Source: an uncultured Bacteroidales bacterium (GTDB lineage Bacteria > Bacteroidota > Bacteroidia > Bacteroidales > UBA932). Taken from it: DNA of 26,466 bases. Positions 17,110 to 24,966 of the stretch are shown here, one piece after another. The number at the start of each line of letters is the position of its first letter. Positions within the stretch are counted from its first letter, which is position 1. Both the position numbers and the translations under genes were made by a program. A model generated the notes under the pieces. It was given only the letters and a program-made list of their open reading frames with translations, ran no database searches and was not told the DNA's origin. The stretch is from the NCBI GenBank assembly GCA_900546445.1, contig URCV01000023.1, positions 1 through 26,466 of the forward strand, written 5' to 3'.

Positions 17110-17140
17110 CAAATTTACTAAAAAAAGCAGGCTTTTGCAA
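17110..17140 (-). promoter_or_regulatory. Bacteroidetes-type promoter for gyrB
   Basis: On the minus strand the -7 box TAAATTTG is at 17117-17110 and a TTGC at 17140-17137 sits 19 bases upstream, the spacing expected of the Bacteroidetes housekeeping sigma factor. The start codon of gyrB is about 32 bases downstream. Perfect 8-base inverted repeats, AAAAGCCT at 17101-17108 and AGGCTTTT at 17129-17136, bracket the -7 box and could be an operator or a leftover of the terminator of the gene upstream. Confidence 0.65.
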
Positions 17141-17146
17141 GCGTCT

Positions 17147-18265
17147 CTAGAAAGTGTAGTTAAATCCTACTATTTGCTGGCTTCCGCTGTAGGAAACGTT
17201 GTTGAAATGAAATACCGCAGATACCTTTATCCGCAGGCTTCCTCCCAACACCCTCGAATAGAAAAACTCCAAGCGGTCATAGCTTCCACATTTCGACGAG
17301 TCATTATAAATCCTGAAGAACGGGTCGTTAAAGTATAGTCTGTCCACGTAAGGCACGCCCGCCGAATCCGACTTATAGTATAAAGGCATTATGTCCTTTC
17401 CTATATACAAGCTGTTGCTCGCTCCCCAAAAGCCCTTTTCCATACGCATGGTAAGTTCGGCCAATCCCGGAAGCTCGAACTCGCTCGTAACCGTCCTATC
17501 CCTCTGAACGGACTGGATATATCCCAACTTGAGATAAAAATCATCTAAAAAGGACATCTTTTTCAAATCGAACACCATATAAGGCTCTACGAGAGCGTTA
17601 TCGCACACGCCCGGAGCCTCGATGGAGCTGGCGAAATGCACCATATACGCATTATATCCCACATTAAACCAGTCAGATATCTGATGATGTCCTGCCGAAA
17701 AAATCAAAAACTGCTCCTTTATGGAAGAGCTGGCGCCGTATTTTCCCATCCAGTCGCAGCCCAATTCCACCACCGTGCGAGGAGTGGCGTAGGAGAAAAG
17801 CACGCCCTCAATATACGGGTCGTACCAAGCCTGCTTTTCGGAGATGAAGGCCGTAGACCACTGCTCCAGACACTTGGTACGAGGGAAAACGCCTCCTGTT
17901 ATGGAAAAATGTCTCTCGGCTTCTTTATAGTCGTATCTGTAATAGTAGAAAAAGTCCGAAAGAATCTTAGCGCCTATGTCGTTAATGTTACCGAAGTCCT
18001 TCCTGATTTCAGCACCGCCTATCAAACTGTGCTTCGAGCCTTCCGAGCCCGTTCTCAGTCCTATGGTAGGATAGAATCTGGTGCCGAAGATGGTTCCCGA
18101 CCCGGAAAAGTCACTTGGTGTGTATTCCCTGTTGTCGAAACGAAGGTCGAAGCCCAAATCGTAGATAAATTCGGAATGCTTGCCGTCCGACTGCTGCGCA
18201 TAGGCAAAAGCCGCGCTGAACAGGCTGCAAGCCGACAGCGCCAATAGTATTTTAGTAAATTTCAT
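17147..18265 (-). CDS. Predicted outer-membrane beta-barrel protein
   Basis: A 372-residue protein with a signal peptide (ILLALSACSLFSAAFAYAQ, cleavage after Ala-Tyr-Ala near residue 23). The rest alternates short polar and aromatic-rich strands (for example FYPTIGLRTG, FFYYYRYDY, FYLKLGYIQ) and ends in ...QIVGFNYTF, a terminal phenylalanine as recognised by the BAM machinery. This supports an outer-membrane barrel; the cargo or partner is unknown and I recognise no named porin family. It is transcribed away from the MFS gene with only 39 bases between the two starts. Confidence 0.78.
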   Translation of the reverse strand: MKFTKILLALSACSLFSAAFAYAQQSDGKHSEFIYDLGFDLRFDNREYTPSDFSGSGTIFGTRFYPTIGLRTGSEGSKHSLIGGAEIRKDFGNINDIGAKILSDFFYYYRYDYKEAERHFSITGGVFPRTKCLEQWSTAFISEKQAWYDPYIEGVLFSYATPRTVVELGCDWMGKYGASSSIKEQFLIFSAGHHQISDWFNVGYNAYMVHFASSIEAPGVCDNALVEPYMVFDLKKMSFLDDFYLKLGYIQSVQRDRTVTSEFELPGLAELTMRMEKGFWGASNSLYIGKDIMPLYYKSDSAGVPYVDRLYFNDPFFRIYNDSSKCGSYDRLEFFYSRVLGGSLRIKVSAVFHFNNVSYSGSQQIVGFNYTF

Positions 18266-18305
18266 AGCCTAAATATCGTTCTTTTTTCGCATCTTTGCAA
18301 ATATA
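18266..18305. promoter_or_regulatory. Divergent promoter region
   Basis: Only 39 bases separate the two divergent start codons. On the minus strand TATATTTG (18305-18298) matches the -7 consensus and would start the barrel-protein transcript about 25 bases before its ATG. On the plus strand CATCTTTG (18290-18297) is a one-mismatch box for the MFS gene. Neither has a clear upstream TTTG, and the two boxes abut, so the promoters would compete for polymerase. Confidence 0.4.
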
Positions 18306-19489
18306 TGAACGGAGATAAACTTTGGAATAGTAATTTCATAAAAATATGCATAGGAAACTTCCTAATCAAGTTTTCCTTTACCCTCATAGTTCCCCTTTTG
18401 CCACTTTACCTAAGTGAGACTTTCGGAGCGAATAACGACACCATAGGCATCATTCTGTCCTGCTATACCATTATGATAATATTGGTAAGCCCTTTCAGCG
18501 GCTACATAGTGGACAGTTTCCCCAGAAAAGCCATACTTCTGCTGTGTAACTTCGTGTTCTTCGCCATGTTCGCAGGATACATAGCGGCAGGTTCGCTTAC
18601 GGTATTCGCCATCTTCCGCACCATTCACGGCGCTCCTTTCGGGACGGCGGTAGTATCCATGAATACCGTAGCCATAGACGTGCTCCCCTCTTCGCGACGC
18701 ACGGAGGGCATCAGCTACTTCGGATTGAGTAACAACCTCGCCACCGCGCTTGGCCCGTTTGCCGCCGTATTCGTGCTCAAGGCAGCCGGCGGAAACTATC
18801 AGATGCTATTTCTCTTCTCCATGATAATGTCGCTGGTCGCACTGATCGTCAACTCTACCATAAAGTTGGAAAGGCGCGATTGCCGCACGGCCGATAAGAA
18901 AGTGATTTCGCTCGACAGATTCTTCCTGGTGAAAGGCGCGAGACAAGCCGTGAACATTATGTGCTTCTCGTTTTGCTACGGCGTCGTGTCTACCTACGTG
19001 GCCATCTATGGTAAGGAGGAATTGGGCATCACGTCCGGCACCGGATTCTGGTTCCTGTTCTTCGCAATAGGCTTGATGGTTTCCAGATTGACCGGGGCTA
19101 AGGGATTGAAGGAGAATAAAATCAGCAAGAATACGGCCGAGGGTATATTGGCATCGATCGTGGGTTACTTCCTATTCGCCGCAGTACGCACCGAGTGGGC
19201 GTTCTACTTGGCCCCATTCATCATAGGTCTGGGGAACGGGCACATGTACCCGGGATTCCAGAGCATGTTCGTGAATCTGGCGCACAATTCCCAGAGAGGT
19301 ACGGCCAATTCCTCCATGCTGACGTCCTGGGAGGCTGGCGTGGGGTTGGGCGTATTGGCCGGAGGTGTGGTCAGCGCCCATTTGGGTTACCACTGCGCGT
19401 TCTGGGTGGCATTGGCCGTGAACTTCGTGGGACTGGTGATGTTCTTTACGGTAAGCCGCTCGCACTTCGAGAAGAATAAACTGCGGTGA
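18305..19489 (+). CDS. Major facilitator superfamily transporter
   Basis: A 394-residue inner-membrane carrier with about twelve hydrophobic segments, in two six-helix halves. The loop between helices 2 and 3 has the MFS-type pattern GYIVDSFPRKAIL, and the segment RTIHGAPFGTAVVSMNTVAID resembles helix 4-5 of drug:H+ antiporter-like members. The substrate cannot be told from sequence. The ATG at 18305 lies just after the divergent promoter region. It ends 57 bases before oadG, which has its own promoter, so it is probably a separate unit. Confidence 0.9.
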   Translation: MNGDKLWNSNFIKICIGNFLIKFSFTLIVPLLPLYLSETFGANNDTIGIILSCYTIMIILVSPFSGYIVDSFPRKAILLLCNFVFFAMFAGYIAAGSLTVFAIFRTIHGAPFGTAVVSMNTVAIDVLPSSRRTEGISYFGLSNNLATALGPFAAVFVLKAAGGNYQMLFLFSMIMSLVALIVNSTIKLERRDCRTADKKVISLDRFFLVKGARQAVNIMCFSFCYGVVSTYVAIYGKEELGITSGTGFWFLFFAIGLMVSRLTGAKGLKENKISKNTAEGILASIVGYFLFAAVRTEWAFYLAPFIIGLGNGHMYPGFQSMFVNLAHNSQRGTANSSMLTSWEAGVGLGVLAGGVVSAHLGYHCAFWVALAVNFVGLVMFFTVSRSHFEKNKLR

Positions 19490-19494
19490 TTTTG

Positions 19495-19525
19495 TTTGAA
19501 AAAACGAAGATTAAAAGTAAATTTG
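19495..19525 (+). promoter_or_regulatory. Bacteroidetes-type promoter for oadGAB
   Basis: TTTG at 19495-19498 and TAAATTTG at 19518-19525 are 19 bases apart, a full match to the Bacteroidetes TTTG-N19-TAnnTTTG promoter. It lies right after the MFS stop codon, and the oadG ATG follows 21 bases downstream. The 16 bases at 19516-19531 are identical to the gyrB promoter core on the other strand. Confidence 0.75.
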
Positions 19526-19546
19526 TAGGCTCAAAAAACACATTAT

Positions 19547-19789
19547 ATGGAAAATATAGGTTTAGGCTTGGAACTGATGCTGATCGGTATGGTGACAGTG
19601 TTCATCATCTTGCTGATAGTCATCTACGGAAGCCAATTGCTAATTAAAATCGTAAATAAAGTCGCGCCCGCCGAAGCTCCTGCTCCGAAAAGGCAGGCGG
19701 AGGGAGAAGACCTTCGTCCCGTATTCGAAGCCGCTGTAAGTCAGCTCACGGAGGGTAAGGGACATCTTACTAATGTAACTAAACTATAA
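19547..19789 (+). CDS. oadG: Na+-pumping oxaloacetate decarboxylase gamma subunit
   Basis: A small membrane subunit that holds the alpha and beta subunits together. The 80 residues fit the OadG family: one N-terminal membrane helix (about 8-30, LGLELMLIGMVTVFIILLIV region), then a Pro/Ala-rich stretch (APAEAPAPKR) and a short charged tail. The tail is brief and lacks the zinc-binding histidines of some enterobacterial gamma subunits. It starts the gamma-alpha-beta operon; the alpha gene begins one base after its stop. Confidence 0.9.
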   Translation: MENIGLGLELMLIGMVTVFIILLIVIYGSQLLIKIVNKVAPAEAPAPKRQAEGEDLRPVFEAAVSQLTEGKGHLTNVTKL

Positions 19790-19790
19790 A

Positions 19791-21629
19791 ATGGGAAAAG
19801 AGATAAAATTGAGCCTCGTGTTCAGAGACATGTGGCAGAGCGCCGGCAAGTATCAGCCGCGCGTGGATCAGCTTGTTAAAATCGCTCCGGTAATCATCAA
19901 GATGGGGTGCTTCGACCGCGTGGAGACTAACGGCGGCGGATTCGAGCAGGTTAACCTTCTATATGGAGAAAATCCTAACAAAGCGGTAAGGGAATGGACC
20001 AAGCCTTTCCGTGAGGCAGGCATCCAGACCCATATGCTGGACAGAGCCCTTAACGGACTTAGGATGAGCCCTTGCTCCAAGGACCTCAGGGAGCTTTTCT
20101 ATAAGGTCAAGAAGGCGCAGGGAACGGATATCACCCGTATATTCTGCGGCCTGAACGACCCTCGTAACGTGATTCCTTCGATAGGATATGCCAAGCAGGC
20201 CGGTATGATAGCGCAGGCTTCGCTCTGCATCACCCACTCCCCTATCCACACCGTAGAATACTACATAGAACTCGCGAAACAGTTCATAGAGGCAGGCGCG
20301 GATGAGATTTGCCTGAAGGACATGGCAGGTATCGGACGTCCGGTTTCATTAGGTAAGATAGTCAAGGGAATAAAGGAATACGCTCCGCAGATTCCTATCC
20401 AATACCACTCACATTCAGGTCCGGGATTCAGCATGGCATCCATCCTGGAGGTGTGCGAGAACGGTTGCGACTACGTGGACGTAGGCATGTCACCACTTTC
20501 GTGGGGTACCGGCCACGCAGACGTGATAGCGGTTCAGGAGATGCTTAAGGACGCAGGATTCCAGGTTAAGGACATAAATATGGAGGCCTATATGCAGGCC
20601 CGCACCCTCATTCAGGAGATGCTCGACGACTTCCTGGGATACTACTGCCCTTCGCTTAACAGAATAGACAATTCCCTTCTCATAAAGCCGGGTCTTCCGG
20701 GAGGTATGATGGGTTCGCTTATGACCGACCTCGAGGAGAATCTCTCTTCTCTTAACAAATGGAAGGAAAAGCACGGACAGAAGCCGCTTACCACGGACGA
20801 ACTGCTGGTAAAACTCTTCGACGAGGTGGCTTACGTATGGCCTAAGGTGGGATTCCCTCCTCTGGTAACTCCTTTCTCCCAGTACGTGAAGAACCTTTCA
20901 CTTATGAACGTAGTATCTATGGAGAAAGGCAAGAACCGCTGGGAAATGTTCCCTGACACCATCTGGGATATGGTTTTGGGCAAGGCAGGAAAGCTTCCGG
21001 GCGAAGTCGACGATGAGATCAAGGCACTTGCCGCAGCACAGGGCCGCCAATTCATATCCACAGACCCTCAGGAGAACTATCCAGACTGTCTGGACGAGTT
21101 CCGCGCTAAGATGAAGGCTAATGGCTGGGAGACAGGCCAGGACGACGAAGAACTCTTCGAATACGCCATGCATCCTGTTCAGTACGAAGCATATAAGAGC
21201 GGAAAGGCTAAGGCGGATTTCGAGGCCGACCTCGCCAAGCGCAAGGCCGAGAAGAACGCTCCTAAGGGTGCAGCCCTTCCGGAGAGCATCATCGTGAACC
21301 TTAACGGCGCTTCATATAAACTGGACATCTCTTACGACGGAACGGCACCTGCCGCTTCCGCTACCGCAGCTCCGGTATCGAATTCAGACGCAGAGGATGT
21401 TCCGGCTCCTATTTCCGGCAAATTCCTCCTCACCCAGGATGGTAGCGAGGCCCCTCATAAGGTCGGAGACCACGTGAAGAGAGGAGATGTACTCTGCTAT
21501 ATCGAAGCGATGAAAATCAACAACGCCATCTGCGCGGACTTCGACGGCACGATTGCCGCCATCCTCGCACATAACGGAGACACCGTAGAAGAAGATGACG
21601 TTATCGTTAAAATGGTTAGAGACAAATAA
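19791..21629 (+). CDS. oadA: Oxaloacetate decarboxylase alpha subunit, biotin-bearing
   Basis: Carboxyltransferase that moves CO2 from oxaloacetate to biotin. It has 612 residues. Residues 1 to about 300 form the TIM-barrel carboxyltransferase domain, with metal ligands Asp13 (FRDMWQS), Lys176 (LKDMAG) and His206/His208 (YHSHSG), all at the expected positions. The usual RDAHQS is RDMWQS here. A Pro/Ala-rich flexible linker (about 520-545) leads to the C-terminal biotinyl domain with biotinylated Lys575 in EAMKI. The carboxyltransferase is of the oxaloacetate/pyruvate (5S) type, so methylmalonyl-CoA decarboxylase is less likely. It is cotranscribed with oadG and oadB. Confidence 0.92.
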   Translation: MGKEIKLSLVFRDMWQSAGKYQPRVDQLVKIAPVIIKMGCFDRVETNGGGFEQVNLLYGENPNKAVREWTKPFREAGIQTHMLDRALNGLRMSPCSKDLRELFYKVKKAQGTDITRIFCGLNDPRNVIPSIGYAKQAGMIAQASLCITHSPIHTVEYYIELAKQFIEAGADEICLKDMAGIGRPVSLGKIVKGIKEYAPQIPIQYHSHSGPGFSMASILEVCENGCDYVDVGMSPLSWGTGHADVIAVQEMLKDAGFQVKDINMEAYMQARTLIQEMLDDFLGYYCPSLNRIDNSLLIKPGLPGGMMGSLMTDLEENLSSLNKWKEKHGQKPLTTDELLVKLFDEVAYVWPKVGFPPLVTPFSQYVKNLSLMNVVSMEKGKNRWEMFPDTIWDMVLGKAGKLPGEVDDEIKALAAAQGRQFISTDPQENYPDCLDEFRAKMKANGWETGQDDEELFEYAMHPVQYEAYKSGKAKADFEADLAKRKAEKNAPKGAALPESIIVNLNGASYKLDISYDGTAPAASATAAPVSNSDAEDVPAPISGKFLLTQDGSEAPHKVGDHVKRGDVLCYIEAMKINNAICADFDGTIAAILAHNGDTVEEDDVIVKMVRDK

Positions 21630-21631
21630 AT

Positions 21632-22870
21632 ATGGGAGATATACTCGATAGACTCTATGAGATGACAGCCATAAGCAACATCGCCGAGAACCCTTCGTTC
21701 CTGCTGATGTACCTTATCGCCTTCGGTCTTCTCTACCTGGGAATCGTAAAGAAATACGAGCCCCTGCTGCTGGTTCCCATCGCCTTCGGCGTGCTGATTG
21801 CCAATTTCCCCGGCGGAGAGATGGGCGTAATCCAGACCGATGCTGCGGGCATGGTCACATTGGCCGACGGAACCGTGCGCAGCATCTGGGACATGCCTCT
21901 TCACGACATCGCCCACGAATTCGGCATAATGAACTACCTGTACTACGGCCTCATCAAGACCGGACTGCTGCCGCCTATCATCTTTATGGGTGTGGGTGCG
22001 CTGACGGACTTCGGCCCGATGCTCCGTAACCTCAAGCTCGCCATCTTCGGTGCCGCTGCCCAATTCGGTATCTTCGCGGTGCTGATCGTCTCCCTGATGC
22101 TCGGATTCACCCCACAGGAAGCCGCATCGCTGGGCATCATCGGTGGAGCCGACGGCCCTACGGCGATCTTCACCACGATCAAATTGGCCCCTCATCTTCT
22201 CGGGCCAATCGCTATCGCAGCCTACAGCTATATGGCGCTCGTGCCAGTGATCATTCCTCTGGTAGTCAAGCTCACTTGCACGAAGAAAGAGCTGATGATC
22301 AATATGAAAGAGCAGGACAAGCTCTATCCTCCGAAGGGCGAGATAAAGAATATGCGCGCGCTGAAGATCATCTTCCCTATCGCCGTTACCACCATCGTGG
22401 CCATCTTCGTGCCTACCGCAGTTCCGCTCGTAGGTATGCTTATGTTCGGTAACCTCGTGAAGGAAATCGGCGCCGACACCTCGCGTCTTTTCAATGTGGC
22501 AAGTAACGGTCTTATGAACGCCGCCACCATATTCTTAGGACTTTGTGTGGGCGCTACCATGACAGCCGAGGCATTCCTGAACTTTCAGACATTGGGCATC
22601 GTGGTCGGTGGATTCTGCGCATTCGCGCTGAGTATCGCCAGCGGTATCTTTATGGTCAAGATATTCAACCTGTTCTCGAAGAAGAAAATCAATCCTCTCA
22701 TCGGTGCGACAGGCCTTTCGGCAGTTCCTATGGCCAGCCGCGTATGTAACGGAATAAGCACCAAATACGACCCTAAGAACCACGTGCTTAACTATTGTAT
22801 GGCATCTAACATCTCCGGAGTCATCGGCTCTGCCGTAGCTGCGGGTGTGCTCATCTCATTCTTAGGATAG
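21632..22870 (+). CDS. oadB: Oxaloacetate decarboxylase beta subunit, Na+ pump
   Basis: Membrane subunit that decarboxylates carboxybiotin and drives Na+ out of the cell. The 412 residues are very hydrophobic with about nine to eleven helices. The hallmark GIIGGADGPTAIF is present with Asp174, the residue equivalent to the Na+-binding aspartate of other OadB proteins. A second conserved segment, NGLMNAATIFLGLCVGATM, lies in the C-terminal half. It begins 2 bases after the oadA stop and is followed by a strong terminator. Confidence 0.95.
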   Translation: MGDILDRLYEMTAISNIAENPSFLLMYLIAFGLLYLGIVKKYEPLLLVPIAFGVLIANFPGGEMGVIQTDAAGMVTLADGTVRSIWDMPLHDIAHEFGIMNYLYYGLIKTGLLPPIIFMGVGALTDFGPMLRNLKLAIFGAAAQFGIFAVLIVSLMLGFTPQEAASLGIIGGADGPTAIFTTIKLAPHLLGPIAIAAYSYMALVPVIIPLVVKLTCTKKELMINMKEQDKLYPPKGEIKNMRALKIIFPIAVTTIVAIFVPTAVPLVGMLMFGNLVKEIGADTSRLFNVASNGLMNAATIFLGLCVGATMTAEAFLNFQTLGIVVGGFCAFALSIASGIFMVKIFNLFSKKKINPLIGATGLSAVPMASRVCNGISTKYDPKNHVLNYCMASNISGVIGSAVAAGVLISFLG

Positions 22871-22894
22871 AGAGTTCGTGAAATTATAAGAGAA

Positions 22895-22927
22895 AAGGAT
22901 CGACTGCTTAGTAGTCGGTCCTTTTTT
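22895..22927 (+). terminator. Intrinsic terminator of the oad operon
   Basis: AAGGATCGACT at 22895-22905 pairs with AGTCGGTCCTT at 22913-22923 (11 pairs, one G-T), with a 7-base loop, and the plus strand continues in a run of T to 22927. It lies 25 bases past the oadB stop. The small gene on the opposite strand ends inside it, so the stem also covers that gene's last codons. Confidence 0.9.
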
Positions 22928-23084
22928 GGTTTGATATGAATCGATATGCGGCGTAAATGAGCATCAGCCACCACATATCCTCGGATGGCATCGACAGATA
23001 CATCTTTATGCCTTTGATGGCGATAATCACCCCGGGCGTTCCCCAGAGAAAGGCTGCGATGTAGTAGAGTACGATTCTATTCAT
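22908..23084 (-). CDS. 58-residue predicted membrane protein
   Basis: Minus-strand ATG at 23084-23082, stop TAA at 22910-22908. The product starts MNRIVLYYIAAFLWGTPG and continues VIIAIKGIKMYLSMPSED, then a second hydrophobic segment WWLMLIYAAYRF and a basic tail NQKRTDY. Two short membrane segments (about 4-24 and 38-50) with a Gly-Thr-Pro-Gly turn suggest a small inner-membrane protein. I cannot name a family. Protein-like composition, a good start, and its place between two well-defined units support it as real. Its stop codon lies in the loop of the oad terminator. Confidence 0.7.
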   Translation of the reverse strand: MNRIVLYYIAAFLWGTPGVIIAIKGIKMYLSMPSEDMWWLMLIYAAYRFISNQKRTDY

Positions 23085-23163
23085 AAAATTTCATTTCGTT
23101 TTCAAAAGACTACAAAGTAACAACAAATAAATGAGAAAATGGGAAAGGGAGGAGATTTTTGTA

Positions 23164-23171
23164 TATCTTTG
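23164..23171 (+). promoter_or_regulatory. Candidate -7 box for the restriction-modification operon
   Basis: TATCTTTG fits TAnnTTTG and ends 18 bases before the methylase ATG at 23190. I see no TTTG at the usual distance upstream, so the promoter is only half supported. No GATC lies between this box and the start codon. Confidence 0.45.
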
Positions 23172-23189
23172 TAGAAACAAGACGCTTTT

Positions 23190-24107
23190 ATGAAGTCGTT
23201 CGAAGACAAGATACAGGCTAGACCATTCGTCAAGTGGGTCGGAGGAAAAACACAATTGTTGGATGAAGTCAAGAAGTCGCTACCTCGCGATTTCTCGACA
23301 CGTCAGCATATTACTTATGTGGAGCCTTTTGTAGGTGGCGGAGCTGTAGTGTTCAAACTGCTCCAAGAGTATCCTAATATCGAACGGGCCATCATAAATG
23401 ACATAAACGAAGAGTTAATCTGCACATATCGCGTCATCAAAGAGAATGTCGAAGATCTCATCGAAAGTCTCGACGTCATACAGTCCGAGTACATACCTCT
23501 AAGTTTAGACGATAGAAAGAGTTACTTTATCGCCAAGAGGTCTTTGTTCAACGCGAAGAAGATTACTCCACTAGAAACCGCCGCCCTGTTCATCTTCTTA
23601 AATCGTACTTGTTTCAATGGATTATACAGAGTTAACTCCAAGGGCGAATTCAATGTCCCCCACGGAAAGTATGTAAATCCACGGATTTGTGACGCAGACA
23701 ACCTTCGCGCTTGCTCCAAAGTCCTGCAAAAAGTGGAGATTTTATGCGGTGACTTCGCTGAAACAGGAAGATACGCAGGACCGGATACATTATACTACTT
23801 CGATCCGCCGTATAAACCCATAACGGAAACATCCTCTTTCACTTCCTACACGAGAGGAGGCTTCGACGATCAGGAGCAAATACGGCTTCGTGACTTCTGC
23901 GACCATATTTCCGCAGCCAAATCCAGCTTTATCGCAAGCAATTCCGATCCACGAAACGCTAACTCGAAGGAAAACTTCTTCGATAATATTTATAATAACT
24001 TCTTCATTAGGAGAGTATCTGCCACCAGAATGATTAACTCTGATGCATCTGGTCGCGGGTCCATCTCTGAAATAATGATTTCAAACGTGACAAACGCCAA
24101 ATTATGA
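23190..24107 (+). CDS. DNA adenine N6-methyltransferase, Dam/DpnM type
   Basis: Methylates adenine in double-stranded DNA, predicted target GATC, to protect the host from the adjacent nuclease. The 305 residues show the alpha-class order: motif X FVKWVGGK (13-20), AdoMet-binding motif I EPFVGGG (45-51), and the catalytic motif IV DPPY (205-208). The FLNRTCFNGLYRVNSKGEFNVP segment in the middle is typical of Dam and DpnM. The start is the first ATG after the -7 box; the stop overlaps the nuclease ATG (ATGA). GATC specificity is inferred from family and from the neighbour. Confidence 0.95.
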   Translation: MKSFEDKIQARPFVKWVGGKTQLLDEVKKSLPRDFSTRQHITYVEPFVGGGAVVFKLLQEYPNIERAIINDINEELICTYRVIKENVEDLIESLDVIQSEYIPLSLDDRKSYFIAKRSLFNAKKITPLETAALFIFLNRTCFNGLYRVNSKGEFNVPHGKYVNPRICDADNLRACSKVLQKVEILCGDFAETGRYAGPDTLYYFDPPYKPITETSSFTSYTRGGFDDQEQIRLRDFCDHISAAKSSFIASNSDPRNANSKENFFDNIYNNFFIRRVSATRMINSDASGRGSISEIMISNVTNAKL

Positions 24108-24961
24108 GAGATTTTATGACCTGGCTTGCTGGTTTCCGCTCCGCCATAGCTGGCTATAAATATTACACCGACTTTGAGAAAATCTACAAAAACGTAGATA
24201 CCATCAAAGTTGAACTTAACATTATGAATTCTTTGATTGGGAGTGAAAATATAGAGGAAGATTTTATCTCACTTTACAAGCGCTATCCTGAAATACTCAA
24301 GTGTATTCCTATTTTGCTTGCCAAACGCGAATCTGACATCCTTACACTTGACTTCGACGGCGAGCACTTATGGAATTTCCGTAATGCCAACTATGAAATC
24401 GAAGAGTACCTAGTCTTTATGCGTGAAACAGGCATATTCGACTTAATGCAGCAAAAACACATCCATAGCCTAGTAGACTATGTTACAGGGGTTGAAACCG
24501 GATTAGATTCCAATGCCCGAAAGAATCGTGGCGGTCACGTTATGGAAGACCTTGTAGAGAGTTATATAATTAGGGCCGGCTTGGAAAAAGACAAGACATA
24601 TTTCAAAGAAATGTACATACACGAGATCGAACATAAATGGAATATTGACCTCTCTTGTATATCTAACGAAGGTGGCACAGAAAAACGCTTCGACTTTGTA
24701 ATAAAGCGTCCAAATATGATTTATGGAATTGAAACCAACTTCTACGCCAGCGGCGGCTCTAAACTTAACGAGACAGCGCGCAGTTACAAGACCATCGCTT
24801 TGGAGACGGAGCACCATCCCGATTTCAAGTTCGTATGGATTACTGACGGGCGTGGATGGAATTCTGCTCGAAATAACCTAAAGGAGACCTTCGATGTCTT
24901 GGAAGACCTCTATAATATTCAGGATCTGGACGAAGGTATAATCACTACGAAACTTGTATAG
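24104..24961 (+). CDS. Type II restriction endonuclease, DpnII/MboI family
   Basis: Cuts unmethylated GATC by family inference. The 285-residue length is that of DpnII. Conserved blocks include LDSNARKNRGGHVMEDLVE (about 134-152), FDFVIKRP with Asp197, GIETNFYASGGSKLNETARSY starting at Gly208 and containing Glu210, and FVWITDGRGWNSARNNL (243-259). Asp197 and Glu210 are candidate metal ligands of the PD-(D/E)xK fold; the position usually held by Lys is Asn212, as in a variant active site. The start overlaps the methylase stop by 4 bases; a second Met at residue 5 is also possible. Confidence 0.93.
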   Translation: MRDFMTWLAGFRSAIAGYKYYTDFEKIYKNVDTIKVELNIMNSLIGSENIEEDFISLYKRYPEILKCIPILLAKRESDILTLDFDGEHLWNFRNANYEIEEYLVFMRETGIFDLMQQKHIHSLVDYVTGVETGLDSNARKNRGGHVMEDLVESYIIRAGLEKDKTYFKEMYIHEIEHKWNIDLSCISNEGGTEKRFDFVIKRPNMIYGIETNFYASGGSKLNETARSYKTIALETEHHPDFKFVWITDGRGWNSARNNLKETFDVLEDLYNIQDLDEGIITTKLV

Positions 24962-24966
24962 TTCCT

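Noticed and set aside
22871..23189. Attachment site or direct repeats marking the left edge of a restriction island
   Set aside because: No tRNA end, integrase or clear direct repeat pair was seen; only a change to higher A+T content suggests transfer.
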